Positions 5,647 through 13,452 of a stretch of DNA of 16,578 nucleotides are shown here, in pieces; the stretch's first letter is position 1; the number at the start of each line of letters is the position of its first letter. The notes under the pieces are model-generated. The model worked only from the letters and a program-made list of their open reading frames with translations. It ran no database searches and was not told the DNA's origin. The position numbers were made by a program, and so were the translations under genes. Origin of the DNA: JAADDG01 sp964450755 (lineage in GTDB: Bacteria > Campylobacterota > Campylobacteria > Campylobacterales > JAADDG01); assembly GCA_964450755.1 (NCBI GenBank), contig CAYVDJ010000023.1, positions 1 to 16,578 of the forward strand, written 5' to 3'.

Positions 5647-6591
5647 ATGAAAATAGTAATACTTGACAGAAGAACTTTGGGAGATGATATCAGTGTAAAC
5701 TGTTTTAAAAGATTTGGAGAAGTTACGGTTTATGAAACAACCAGAATGATGGATACAACCGCACGGATAAAAAATGCGGATATTGTAATAACAAACAAAG
5801 TTATTATCGATAAAGAAGCTATAAAAAAAGCTGCCAATCTCAAACTTATCTGTGTGGCTGCAACAGGCATGAATAATATAGATATAGAGTATGCAAAAAA
5901 GAGAGGAATAGAAGTTAAAAATGTTGAAAGTTACTCTACCCATTCGGTTGTTCAACACACTTTTTCGATGCTTTTTTATCTTCTTGAGAAGTTAAGGTAT
6001 TATGATATGATCGTAAAAGGTGAGGTTTGGAGCAAAAGTGTGATTTTTACCTGCCTGGATCGCCCTTTTTTTGAGATCACAGGTAAAAGATGGGGTATTA
6101 TAGGACTTGGAGAAATAGGATATGAAGTTGCAAAAATCGCAAAATGTTTTGGATGTGAAGTTGTTTACTATTCAACTTCAGGCAAGAACAGTAATATCGA
6201 ATTTGAAAGATTATCATTGGATGAGCTTTTAAAAACAAGCGATATTGTCTCTATCCATGCTCCTTTAAACGAAAATACCAAAAATCTTTTGGATTATGAC
6301 AAACTCTCTCTTTTAAAAACGGGAGCGGTTTTGCTAAATCTCGGCAGAGGAGGTATCGTAAATGAGACGGCTTTAGCCAATATAATAAGCGAAGGAAAGA
6401 TCATGGCGGGACTTGATGTGTTGGAAAAAGAGCCCATAAGAGAAAACAATCCTCTTATGTATGTGCAAAACAGTGATAATCTTTTGATAACTCCACATAT
6501 TGCATGGACAAGTATAGAAGCAAGAAAAAGATTAATCAAAGGTATCTATAATAATATTAGACAATTTTTACAAAAGGATGGAACATTATGA
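5647..6591 (+). CDS. D-2-hydroxyacid dehydrogenase (glycerate dehydrogenase/hydroxypyruvate reductase-like)
   Basis: 314 residues, soluble. It has the two-domain fold of the family: substrate-binding halves (1-~100 and ~285-314) around a nucleotide-binding domain with GLGEIG (153-158). Catalytic residues are R234 (NLGRGG), E262 (DVLEKEP) and H284 (TPHIAW). It would interconvert a 2-keto acid and the D-2-hydroxy acid, for example hydroxypyruvate/glycerate. The position after the second Rossmann strand, usually Asp in NAD-specific members, reads YYSTSGK (174-180) with no acid, so NADP use is possible. It is first in a plus-strand run driven by the promoter at 5591-5619, and its stop overlaps the start of the lipoprotein gene by 4 bp (ATGA). 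Family is certain; substrate is not. Confidence 0.9.
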   Translation: MKIVILDRRTLGDDISVNCFKRFGEVTVYETTRMMDTTARIKNADIVITNKVIIDKEAIKKAANLKLICVAATGMNNIDIEYAKKRGIEVKNVESYSTHSVVQHTFSMLFYLLEKLRYYDMIVKGEVWSKSVIFTCLDRPFFEITGKRWGIIGLGEIGYEVAKIAKCFGCEVVYYSTSGKNSNIEFERLSLDELLKTSDIVSIHAPLNENTKNLLDYDKLSLLKTGAVLLNLGRGGIVNETALANIISEGKIMAGLDVLEKEPIRENNPLMYVQNSDNLLITPHIAWTSIEARKRLIKGIYNNIRQFLQKDGTL

Positions 6592-7040
6592 AAAATATGA
6601 TAAAATTACTCCTAATTTTTACGGTTTTGACTTTCGGTTTTCAAGGGTGCAGTGAAAAAATCTACTCTACCGGTGAAGTGGGAGCCATACAGGTTTCCTA
6701 CAAAGGCACTATCACAGGAATAGATCCTGTCAAAGTGGAAGGCAAGGGAGTCGGAAATCTGATAGGTGCCATTATAGGAGGTATCATCGGTCATCAGATA
6801 GGAAGCGGCAGCGGAAATGCTCTTGCTACGATGGGTGGAACCATTGCCGGATCAATTGCAGGTGAAGGCGCCGATTATGTGGAAGGTTACAAGATCACAA
6901 TAGACCTTGACAGAGGAAACAGAGTTACAACTATCCTGAAAAAAGAGGATATGGGCAATGCAGTCTATAAGATAGGAGATCGTGTAAAAGTTTTTGTTGC
7001 AGGAAACAGAATAACGGAAGTCGAAAAAACAGGGAGATAG
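6588..7040 (+). CDS. Glycine-zipper outer-membrane lipoprotein (SlyB/Pcp-like)
   Basis: 150 residues. A hydrophobic signal peptide ends at a loose lipobox (FQGC, Cys21), so the mature protein is probably lipid-anchored. A glycine-zipper segment follows (~residues 56-92: NLIGAIIGGIIGHQIGSGSG, then MGGTIAGSIAGEGA), as in SlyB/Pcp-type envelope proteins. The C-terminal ~50 residues form a small beta-rich domain (ITIDLDRGNRVTTILKKED). Ribosome-binding site AAGGA is 9 nt before ATG 6588; ATG 6597 is an alternative start. Coupled by 4-bp overlap to the dehydrogenase gene, with its stop directly against the next start. Likely an envelope-integrity protein with no direct metabolic link to its neighbours. 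Confidence 0.85.
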   Translation: MKNMIKLLLIFTVLTFGFQGCSEKIYSTGEVGAIQVSYKGTITGIDPVKVEGKGVGNLIGAIIGGIIGHQIGSGSGNALATMGGTIAGSIAGEGADYVEGYKITIDLDRGNRVTTILKKEDMGNAVYKIGDRVKVFVAGNRITEVEKTGR

Positions 7041-8648
7041 ATGTTTGACATTTTGATTATAGGAGCGGGAGGAGCAGGTCTTAGTGCCGCTTTGAGAGCA
7101 AAAGAGAGAGGGGCAAAAGTAGCGGTAGTTACAAAATCATACCCTACAAGATCCCAAACCTCTATGGCACAAGGAGGCATTAACGCCGTTTTTGACTCCT
7201 CAAAAACAAAAGACCATATAAAAGAGACCCTTAAATCTTCATGCTCTTTGGGGGATGAAGAGATGATATCAAAAATGTGTGAAAATGCAAAAGATGCTCT
7301 AAAATGGCTCGATTGTATGGGTGTCCCTTTCAGTCGTACCGCAGATGGCAAAATAGCCCAGAGAAAACTAGGCGGCGCAAAAGATCCAAGAGCCTGTTAT
7401 TCTCAGGATTATACCGGTTTGAAGATACTTCATACTCTATTTGACAAAGCTCTCAAAGAGGATATACAAATCCTGAATGAAAAATTTCTTCTTAATTTTA
7501 TAGTATCTGACAATGTTATTGAAGGTGCCGTATTTTTAGATATAAAAGAGATGAAAATTGAAACCGTCTATGCAAAAAGCATCATAGTCGCAACCGGAGG
7601 ATATGCCCATCTTTATCACGGTTTCAGCACAAACTCTTCCCATGCTACCGGTGATGCTTTGGCAGCTGTTATGAGAGCCGGTGGAAAACTGAGCAATCTT
7701 GAATTTATCCAGTTTCACCCTACCGCTTTGAAAAAAAGCTCTATTTTGATCAGCGAAAGCGCAAGAGGAGCCGGAGGTTATCTTTTGAATCAAAACAAAG
7801 AAAGATTTGTAGATGAGTTAAAAACAAGAGATGAAGTTTCAAGAGCCGTATTTGAGGAGATAGAAAAAGGCAATGAAGTATTTTTGGATATCAGACATTT
7901 AGGAGAGGAGTTTATAGATGAAAATCTTCCCCAGGAGAGAAAACTCGCTCTGTTTTATGAGGGAGTGGATCCGGTAAATGATCTGATACCGATAAAACCG
8001 GCAGCCCACTATACAATGGGAGGAATAGCCGTAAACAAAAATCTTGAAAGTTCCATAAAAGGTCTTTTTGCCGTAGGAGAGTGCAGTGAAGCGATGATAC
8101 ACGGAGGAAACAGACTCGGAGGAAACTCTTTGCTGGAACTGGTTGTTTTTGCAAAAGAGGCTGTGGAAAATGCCCTTTTATTCGCAAAACAAAGAGGTGA
8201 TTTTAAACCTCTCAATAAAGAACAGCAACAAAAAGATGAAAATTTCAAAGAGACTCTTTACCGCCTCTCCAACCAGATAGATTTTTATGAAAAAAGAGAG
8301 ATGATAGGCAAAATTCTTTATCAAAACTGCGGAGTTTTCAGAGAGGATATCAATCTAAAAGCAGCTCTCTCCTATATCAGACAGACTCAAAAAGAGCTTC
8401 CTTTTATGGGAATAGGCGATAAAAGCAGAGTCTATAACAGCAATTTTGTGGAGTTTGTGGAGTTTGGAAATATGCTGGAACTTGCTGAAGCTCTTTTGGT
8501 AGCCGCAATCAGCAGAAGAGAGAGCAGAGGAGCCCATTACAGAACCGATTTTCCAACCTCTCATGAGAGTTATAAAGCAAGAAGTATCATCTGGAAGGAA
8601 GATGGTGTTATTTGCGGAGACTTTATAAAGGTTGGCGATGAAGTTTAG
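7041..8648 (+). CDS. sdhA: Fumarate reductase/succinate dehydrogenase flavoprotein subunit (non-classical, MfrA/TfrA-like)
   Basis: 535 residues. FAD-binding GAGGAG (8-13) at the N-terminus; active-site residues of the family are all present: H226 (QFHPT), R242 (ARGAGG), H323 (AHYTMGG) and R358 (NRLGGNS). It catalyses fumarate/succinate interconversion, passing electrons through the adjacent iron-sulfur subunit. At the covalent-FAD site, where classical enzymes have His in a RSHT motif, this protein has Q39 (TRSQTSMAQGG), so FAD should be bound non-covalently. Classical enzymes with this His mutated keep fumarate reduction but lose succinate oxidation, which suggests a reductive role, for instance in a reductive TCA cycle or fumarate respiration. 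L-aspartate oxidase was considered but the NRLGGNSLLELVVF motif and the downstream SdhB gene favour SdhA/FrdA. Ribosome-binding AGGGAG precedes the ATG. Confidence 0.9.
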   Translation: MFDILIIGAGGAGLSAALRAKERGAKVAVVTKSYPTRSQTSMAQGGINAVFDSSKTKDHIKETLKSSCSLGDEEMISKMCENAKDALKWLDCMGVPFSRTADGKIAQRKLGGAKDPRACYSQDYTGLKILHTLFDKALKEDIQILNEKFLLNFIVSDNVIEGAVFLDIKEMKIETVYAKSIIVATGGYAHLYHGFSTNSSHATGDALAAVMRAGGKLSNLEFIQFHPTALKKSSILISESARGAGGYLLNQNKERFVDELKTRDEVSRAVFEEIEKGNEVFLDIRHLGEEFIDENLPQERKLALFYEGVDPVNDLIPIKPAAHYTMGGIAVNKNLESSIKGLFAVGECSEAMIHGGNRLGGNSLLELVVFAKEAVENALLFAKQRGDFKPLNKEQQQKDENFKETLYRLSNQIDFYEKREMIGKILYQNCGVFREDINLKAALSYIRQTQKELPFMGIGDKSRVYNSNFVEFVEFGNMLELAEALLVAAISRRESRGAHYRTDFPTSHESYKARSIIWKEDGVICGDFIKVGDEV

Positions 8649-9351
8649 GATAAAAAGGTATTTTGAAAAAAAAGAGAGTATAAAAGAGTATGATATCCCT
8701 CTAAAAGATCCTACTCTTTTGGAAGCTTTGCAGTATATAAAGATGAAAACAGATCCGTCACTGACTTTTAGCAGCGGTTGCAGAAGTGAAGTTTGTGGCA
8801 GTTGTGCTGTTAGAGTAAACGGCAAAGAGAAACTCTCATGCGGATACAAACTAAAAGATGGAGATTTTGTAGAAGCTCTAAATCATGCAACAGTTATAAA
8901 AGATCTCGTTATAGATACAGAAAAGCCTTTAAATACTCTAAAAAGCTCCTCTGCATCTCTAAAAGAGTTTAAAAAATGCTCCATGACTTTGGAAGATGAG
9001 AAAAAGATCGAAAAACAAAGTGACTGTATCCTCTGCACAAGCTGCTTTAGCGTCTGCCCCGTATTGGAAATTGACGGAGAGTTTTTGGGACCTTTTTCTC
9101 TAAGCAGAGTTTACAGATATGTAAACGACAAAAGAGAGGGAGATATAAAAGAAAAAATAGATACCGTTCAAAAAAAAGGCATCTGGGACTGCACACTCTG
9201 TGGAGAGTGTACCGCAGTGTGTCCGCAGGGAATAGATCCTAAAAATGATATTTTGATGCTTAGAGTAAAAAGCTCGGAATTTGGATACAGTGATCCAAAT
9301 TTCATAAGCGGAGGATTTGGGGATTTTGGAGGATTCAACCCCAATTTTTAA
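8638..9351 (+). CDS. sdhB: Fumarate reductase/succinate dehydrogenase iron-sulfur subunit
   Basis: 237 residues from ATG 8638, chosen because AAAGG (8627-8631) lies 6 nt upstream; a TTG at 8632 would add two residues. It overlaps sdhA by 11 bp. [2Fe-2S] ligands are C48, C53, C56 and C68. The first ferredoxin-like motif is C130-x2-C133-x2-C136-x3-C140-P. The second is C185-x2-C188-x2-C191-x3-C195-P: C188 is an extra cysteine where classical SdhB has a hydrophobic residue, so the usual [3Fe-4S] centre is probably a second [4Fe-4S], as in archaeal/SdhE-type enzymes. The C-terminal tail (FGYSDPNFISGGFGDFGGFN) is Gly/Phe/Asn-rich. No SdhC/D or CCG-domain SdhE gene follows; the next gene is yajQ. 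Confidence 0.9.
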   Translation: MKFRIKRYFEKKESIKEYDIPLKDPTLLEALQYIKMKTDPSLTFSSGCRSEVCGSCAVRVNGKEKLSCGYKLKDGDFVEALNHATVIKDLVIDTEKPLNTLKSSSASLKEFKKCSMTLEDEKKIEKQSDCILCTSCFSVCPVLEIDGEFLGPFSLSRVYRYVNDKREGDIKEKIDTVQKKGIWDCTLCGECTAVCPQGIDPKNDILMLRVKSSEFGYSDPNFISGGFGDFGGFNPNF

Positions 9352-9372
9352 ATACTAAATCAAGGAGAAAAC

Positions 9373-9870
9373 ATGGCAAAAGAACACAGTTTTGATATAA
9401 GTGCGGAAATTGACAAACAAGAGCTTAAAAATGCGATAGAACAGGCAAAAAGAGAAGTTTCCAACAGATATGATTTTAAAGGCTTGACGGCTGAGTATGA
9501 TTATAACGAAAAGGACAAAACACTGACTATCACCTCTTCAAGCGATAACAAAGCCGATGCGATGATAGATATACTGCTCTCAAAAATCATAAAAAGAGGA
9601 CTCAGCGTAAAATCCCTAAAGGAAAAGAGCAGAGAAGACGCAAGTAAAGGCTCAAGAAGAGTTGTAATGGAAGTAAGAGATACTCTCTCAACCGATGAGG
9701 CGAAAAAAGTGGTAAAAGAGATAAAAGCTTTGAAACTGAAAGTACAGGCATCTATCAGAGGAGAGAGTATAAGAGTCGTCGGCAAATCCATCGATGATCT
9801 GCAAACTGTTATAAAAGCTGTAAAAGAGAAAGATTATGATCTTCCTCTTAATTTTATAAATATGAAATAA
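9373..9870 (+). CDS. yajQ: YajQ family nucleotide-binding protein (DUF520)
   Basis: 165 residues, cytoplasmic, full length for the family. N-terminal HSFDISAEIDKQELKNAIEQ and the NRYDFKG motif (32-38), the LTITSSSDNKADAMIDIL region and the C-terminal SIRVVGKSIDDLQTVIKAVK are characteristic. In Xanthomonas a YajQ protein binds c-di-GMP and acts with a transcription factor in virulence control; other members bind RNA or nucleotides. Strong ribosome-binding site AAGGAG (9363-9368). It lies 21 bp after sdhB and 2 bp before the next start. Given the c-di-GMP/DSF pair 4 kb upstream, a receptor role is possible, but YajQ is widespread and the proximity may be coincidence. Confidence 0.93.
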   Translation: MAKEHSFDISAEIDKQELKNAIEQAKREVSNRYDFKGLTAEYDYNEKDKTLTITSSSDNKADAMIDILLSKIIKRGLSVKSLKEKSREDASKGSRRVVMEVRDTLSTDEAKKVVKEIKALKLKVQASIRGESIRVVGKSIDDLQTVIKAVKEKDYDLPLNFINMK

Positions 9871-9872
9871 AG

Positions 9873-10163
9873 ATGCAAGATATCCCGCCGATTGAGCCGA
9901 CACCGGTTTTAAAAGATAAGAAATGCCTTTTTTTGGCATATCTTATCTTTTTTTTACTCTCTTTCACTCCCATTATCGTGGGAGTCTATACGGCTTTTGA
10001 ATATGATTTGTTTATAGGAGCGGGATTTGCTCTTTTTTTGTGGGTAGTCAGCGGAATCGTAGCAAGTAAAATGAAATTCTCTTCCGTATCGGCAGATCAG
10101 ATAGAGATGTCCCACTCATATCTTGATATAGCAAAAAGATTTGTAAACAGACATCTATGCTGA
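9873..10163 (+). CDS. Small membrane protein of unknown function
   Basis: 96 residues. A proline-rich start (IPPIEPTPVL) precedes two hydrophobic segments (~residues 19-42 and ~45-64), and a cytoplasmic tail with MSHSYLDIAKRFV follows. No known domain is recognised. The start is only 2 nt after the yajQ stop with a weak Shine-Dalgarno, implying translational coupling, and its end overlaps the AEC transporter start by 7 bp. A terminator-like hairpin (9911-9955) lies inside its 5' coding part, encoding KDKKCLFLAYLIFF. The hydrophobicity pattern and tight packing support a real gene. Confidence 0.7.
   Translation: MQDIPPIEPTPVLKDKKCLFLAYLIFFLLSFTPIIVGVYTAFEYDLFIGAGFALFLWVVSGIVASKMKFSSVSADQIEMSHSYLDIAKRFVNRHLC
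9911..9955 (+). terminator. Intragenic terminator/attenuator-like hairpin after yajQ
   Basis: AAAAGATAAGA-A-ATGCC (9911-9927) pairs with GGCAT-A-TCTTATCTTTT (9935-9951): 16 pairs with one A-A mismatch, a 7-T loop and a continuous T-tract to 9955. This is the form of a Rho-independent terminator 40 nt past the yajQ stop, yet it sits within an open frame. It could end most transcripts after yajQ, with read-through when the small ORF is translated. Confidence 0.6.
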
Positions 10164-11071
10164 CTCTTTTGATCTCTATCCTCAGTATCTATTTTTTCGT
10201 ACTTCTGGGAGTTATCAGTAAAATAGCTTTCAAAGATCAGATAGATCCAAAAACGGTAACTCTGCTTTCGGTCTATTTTTTTCAGCCTTTTTTGACTTTC
10301 TGGGGACTTACGAAAAGACCTTTTGATCTCTCGCTGATACAGGCGCCTTTTTGGTATCTTGTCATAGTTTTGACTCTTTTGGTGACACTCTATATAATCT
10401 CAAAACTGTTGTTTGGCAATCTTAAAGAAAAAGCTGTCTTTACGATAGCTTCTTTGATAGGAAATACCGGAAATCTCGGCATTCCGTTGGGAATAGCGGT
10501 TTTTGGAGAGATCTCAATCCCCTATACAACAATGATCAATATTGCAAATGTGTTTGTTGTCTATACATTTGGAACATATTTTTATTCAAGAGGAAGTTTC
10601 AGCGCAAAAGAGTCTCTTTTGAATGTGATAAAAATCCCGATTCTCTGGGCGGCAATTTTGGCTGTTGTTGTCAATATCAGTGCTGTAGAGATACCAAAAA
10701 ACATAGAAGAATCCCTGAAAATGGGTGCTTATGCAAGTATCACCATCCAGCTTATGCTTTTTGGAATCTATCTTTATTCAGTCAGGATAAAATCTATAAA
10801 CTGGAAACTGACTTTTTGGGTTGTCTTTATAAAGTTTATAGCTTTGCCTCTTTTGGCATTTGTCGCACTTTTTTATCTGCCTTTGGAACCGCTTGTAAAA
10901 GGGATACTGTTTATGTCTTTGATGATGCCTCTGGCTGTGGCAAATATAAATCTTGCCGCTTTATATGACTGCCTTGCAAAAGAGGTAACGGCTCTTGTCT
11001 TTCTCACTTCTGTTTTGTTTTTGGGCTATTTTGCTCTGTGTCTGCCGATTTTTGGATACTGGAATCAGTAA
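10157..11071 (+). CDS. AEC (auxin efflux carrier) family transporter
   Basis: 304 residues with about ten TM helices, the usual size for bacterial AEC permeases. The family signature around residues 101-118 (LIGNTGNLGIPLGIAVFGE) matches the conserved GN-G--G-P motif of the unwound helix, and the C-terminal half has the repeat-like MMPLAVANINLAALYDC motif. Bacterial members export or import organic acids such as malate or malonate; the substrate here cannot be set, though a dicarboxylate would fit next to a fumarate reductase. The start overlaps the upstream small ORF by 7 bp; the end overlaps the convergent Sel1-repeat gene by 7 bp, with no terminator visible between them. Confidence 0.88.
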   Translation: MLTLLISILSIYFFVLLGVISKIAFKDQIDPKTVTLLSVYFFQPFLTFWGLTKRPFDLSLIQAPFWYLVIVLTLLVTLYIISKLLFGNLKEKAVFTIASLIGNTGNLGIPLGIAVFGEISIPYTTMINIANVFVVYTFGTYFYSRGSFSAKESLLNVIKIPILWAAILAVVVNISAVEIPKNIEESLKMGAYASITIQLMLFGIYLYSVRIKSINWKLTFWVVFIKFIALPLLAFVALFYLPLEPLVKGILFMSLMMPLAVANINLAALYDCLAKEVTALVFLTSVLFLGYFALCLPIFGYWNQ

Positions 11072-11775
11072 TCCCACATCTCAAAATCATTCCAGATATT
11101 TTTTGCCTCTTCATCTCCGTTGTCAAATGCTTTTTGAAGCCAGTATTTGGCTCTTTGCATATCTCTTTTTGCGACTCCCTGTTTATAGATATACATGATT
11201 CCCAACATTCTTTGGGCTTTTGGGTGATTCTTTTTGGCAGCTTTTATAAACCATTTGTAAGCTTTGGTATAATCTTTTAAAACTCCCACCCCGTTATAAT
11301 ACATAAAACCGATAGAATACATCGCATCTGCATTATTCCCTTTGGCAGCCTTTTTGTACCATTTTAAAGCTTTTTTAAGATCCTTTTTTACACCTTTTCC
11401 ATACGCATACATCCATCCGATAGCCAATTTGGCTTTTACATTACCTTTATCAGCCGCCTGTAAAAGCCATTTATAGGCTTCCTGATAATTTTTTCCCGTG
11501 CCTATACCCAAAATATACATTTTGGCAAGAGAGACCTGTGCAGGGCTGTAACCGTTTTTTGCCGCCAAAAACATCCAGTTAAAAGCTTTGTTAATATCTT
11601 TTTCAACTCCTTTACCATCTTTATACATCTTGGCTATATTGTACTGGGCAATGGCATTGTCTTTTTTTGCCTCCTGTTGATAAAATTCAAAAGATTTTTT
11701 GTAATTTTCATCGCTTTTTGCGTTTAAAAAAACCGCACTTAAAAAGAGAATCAGGAGAAAACTTTTTTTGAACAT
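11065..11775 (-). CDS. Exported Sel1-repeat protein
   Basis: 236 residues. A signal peptide (MFKKSFLLILFLSAVFLNAK) is followed by five Sel1-like TPR-type repeats of 36 residues (~40-76, 77-112, 113-148, 149-184, 185-220), each with the A--LG-MY--G-GV--D---A--W---AA pattern. Such solenoids are protein-binding scaffolds in the periplasm; in Campylobacterota related cysteine-rich versions (Hcp family) are common, but here the Cys pairs are absent. The gene begins 2 nt after the DUF4197 stop, so the two form an operon. The partner is unknown. Confidence 0.88.
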   Translation of the reverse strand: MFKKSFLLILFLSAVFLNAKSDENYKKSFEFYQQEAKKDNAIAQYNIAKMYKDGKGVEKDINKAFNWMFLAAKNGYSPAQVSLAKMYILGIGTGKNYQEAYKWLLQAADKGNVKAKLAIGWMYAYGKGVKKDLKKALKWYKKAAKGNNADAMYSIGFMYYNGVGVLKDYTKAYKWFIKAAKKNHPKAQRMLGIMYIYKQGVAKRDMQRAKYWLQKAFDNGDEEAKNIWNDFEMWDY

Positions 11776-11777
11776 TT

Positions 11778-12578
11778 TTATTTTCCAAATACTTTTTTGA
11801 GCAGATCTGTTGTTCTAAACATCGGATTTTCTCTGATTAGTTTCTCTTTTTGAGAAATCATTGAAAAAAGAGAGTCAATTGTTTTATTTGTTACATAGCT
11901 CTCCAAATCAGCATCTTCTGTTCCCGGAAGATAGTCAGAGACTCCGAAGTTTTTAGCCAAAGCGCCGACGGAACTGTTTTGCATAAAACCTTTTGCATAT
12001 TTTGAATAGTATCCGTTAAAACTTTTATAGTAGGAAGCAACACTGCTTTTTTTCATACTCTCTTTTACGATAGGAGTTATTTTTTGGATTAGTTTACTTT
12101 TTGTCGTTTTTCTAAAATAGTCTGTTGCGGCAGTATCTCCTCCCTGTAAAATAGCCTGAGCATCCTGAATATTCATATTTGAGATAGTATCCATAAAAAT
12201 ATCGGCAGTTTCGGGAACCGCTTTTTCGGCAGCATGATTGATAGATGCTATCAGTTCATCGGCATATTTGCCCCCTCCGGCTTTTCTGAGAAGTGATTCT
12301 GCTTTTTGCATATTTTTTGGAAGAGGTATTTTAAAAGCAGGATTGTTTAAAAAACCGCCCTCTTTTCCGAGAGTGGAGATAGCCCCTTTTACACCGACTT
12401 TCAAAGCCTCTTTGAGACCGCTTGAAACTTCACCGTTACCAAGAGAAGATGAAGAGCTGCCCAATGTTTTTGCATTGGAGAGATTTTTTACATTGTCTTT
12501 TACCATGTCCATAAAACCTGCATTCAAACAGAGAGAAAACGCCGATAAAGTTAAAATAATTTTTATAGGTTTAAACAT
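11778..12578 (-). CDS. DUF4197 family exported protein
   Basis: 266 residues. Signal peptide at 1-20 (ending LCLNA), then a Ser/Gly-rich linker (~30-55), then the DUF4197 region: FLNNPAFKIPLPKNMQKAESLLRKAG, NHAAEKAVPETADIF, DAQAILQGGDTAATDYFR and the PIVKESM segment. The function of the family is not known; it is periplasmic or envelope-associated and mostly helical. Ribosome-binding site AAAGG lies 6 nt before ATG. First gene of a two-gene operon with the Sel1-repeat protein. Confidence 0.88.
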   Translation of the reverse strand: MFKPIKIILTLSAFSLCLNAGFMDMVKDNVKNLSNAKTLGSSSSSLGNGEVSSGLKEALKVGVKGAISTLGKEGGFLNNPAFKIPLPKNMQKAESLLRKAGGGKYADELIASINHAAEKAVPETADIFMDTISNMNIQDAQAILQGGDTAATDYFRKTTKSKLIQKITPIVKESMKKSSVASYYKSFNGYYSKYAKGFMQNSSVGALAKNFGVSDYLPGTEDADLESYVTNKTIDSLFSMISQKEKLIRENPMFRTTDLLKKVFGK

Positions 12579-12606
12579 AATATTCCTTTTAAAATAAATT
12601 TCTTAA

Positions 12607-12612
12607 ATTATA
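12607..12612 (-). promoter_or_regulatory. Candidate -10 box of the DUF4197-Sel1 operon
   Basis: TATAAT on the minus strand 29 nt upstream of the DUF4197 start codon. The -35 region is weak. The whole 125-bp gap is A/T-rich and holds no other clear signal. Confidence 0.4.
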
Positions 12613-12703
12613 TTACAATAATAATATAAGAATACTTAAATATTTTACTGTTTATTAAAAATCGAAGAGATATTTATAGAAAATGCGGTTTCAGCTTTTC
12701 TCT

Positions 12704-13450
12704 CTAAAAAAGTGGAGAAAGGGCTATTGTTTTTAAAACATTTGTTCCTATCTCTTTTGGTTCTCCTCCACATGCCTTGATAATCTTTTGCATTATATAA
12801 AAAATCTTTGCATAAATCATTGAAAAACTCATATTGGAAGATTCAAAAAGCGACTCTTTCTCATTTTTCAAAGAGGGAAGTTTTACTAAAGCATTTTGAA
12901 TATCCATACCGTTTTTTATCATTTTTTGAAGTTCTATCTGCCAGTTTTTCTGCCATGTCAAAAAAAGATAATTACCGTTTTTGTCTTTGTATGTACTGAT
13001 TTGCCAAAAAATAATTTGCAGATTTATATATAACTTTTCAAGTTTTTTCAGATCATAAGAGAGTGCTGTTATTTTAAATTTGTCTCTGAAAAAAGCTTTG
13101 TAGATCATATTGTGAAGACCGATTATCAGATAATCATTTCTGTTTGGAACTCTTTTACCCCTCTCAAGAGACAACTTCAAAATTTCCACCGGATTTTCAT
13201 CATATCCGTTTAAATGAATAAAAGAGTGATTTTTTAAAGCAAATTCGATACTCTCCTGCGCACTTTTATCACAGTTTGAGGGATTTCTTTTGTTTAATTT
13301 GATATGAAACCTGTATATAAGTTCATCCAAATCTCTTAAATATTCCTCGATTGCAATTTCACCGTTTGATTTGATAAGGTTTTTGATAAAAGTATTCTCA
13401 GCCCAAAGAAGAGTCAAAAGGGTTAAAAAAACAAGAAAGATTTTTTTCAT
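12704..13450 (-). CDS. Exported protein of unknown function
   Basis: 248 residues from ATG 13450; a TTG at 13456 would overlap the rnhB stop, but ATG gives a clean signal peptide (MKKIFLVFLTLLTLLWAENT). The mature part is mainly helical and basic with two cysteines (NPSNCDKSA and IKACGGEPKE) that could form a disulfide in the periplasm. Aromatic-rich helices (LYINLQIIFWQISTYKDKNG) are present. No known domain is recognised. It follows rnhB directly (2-nt gap) and is probably co-transcribed with it, though nothing suggests a functional link. Confidence 0.75.
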   Translation of the reverse strand: MKKIFLVFLTLLTLLWAENTFIKNLIKSNGEIAIEEYLRDLDELIYRFHIKLNKRNPSNCDKSAQESIEFALKNHSFIHLNGYDENPVEILKLSLERGKRVPNRNDYLIIGLHNMIYKAFFRDKFKITALSYDLKKLEKLYINLQIIFWQISTYKDKNGNYLFLTWQKNWQIELQKMIKNGMDIQNALVKLPSLKNEKESLFESSNMSFSMIYAKIFYIMQKIIKACGGEPKEIGTNVLKTIALSPLF

Positions 13451-13452
13451 TT

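Noticed and set aside
5506..5958. 150-residue minus-strand open frame
   Set aside because: It overlaps the dehydrogenase gene and the A/T-rich spacer, has low-complexity Ile/Tyr/Phe content and no ribosome-binding site; a shadow frame.
7041..8648. L-aspartate oxidase (NadB), because the covalent-FAD His is missing
   Set aside because: NadB has no iron-sulfur partner and has a different Arg motif (NRLASNS type); here NRLGGNSLLELVVF and an overlapping SdhB gene are present.
8355..8849. 164-residue minus-strand open frame antisense to sdhA/sdhB
   Set aside because: Antisense to two clearly conserved genes, with no start signals or recognisable domain.
11060..11080. Terminator between the AEC transporter and Sel1 genes
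   Set aside because: The coding ends overlap by 7 bp and no stem with a T-tract could be found in either direction.
12238..12597. 119-residue plus-strand open frame antisense to DUF4197
   Set aside because: It is the complement of a conserved gene and shows no protein-like features of its own.
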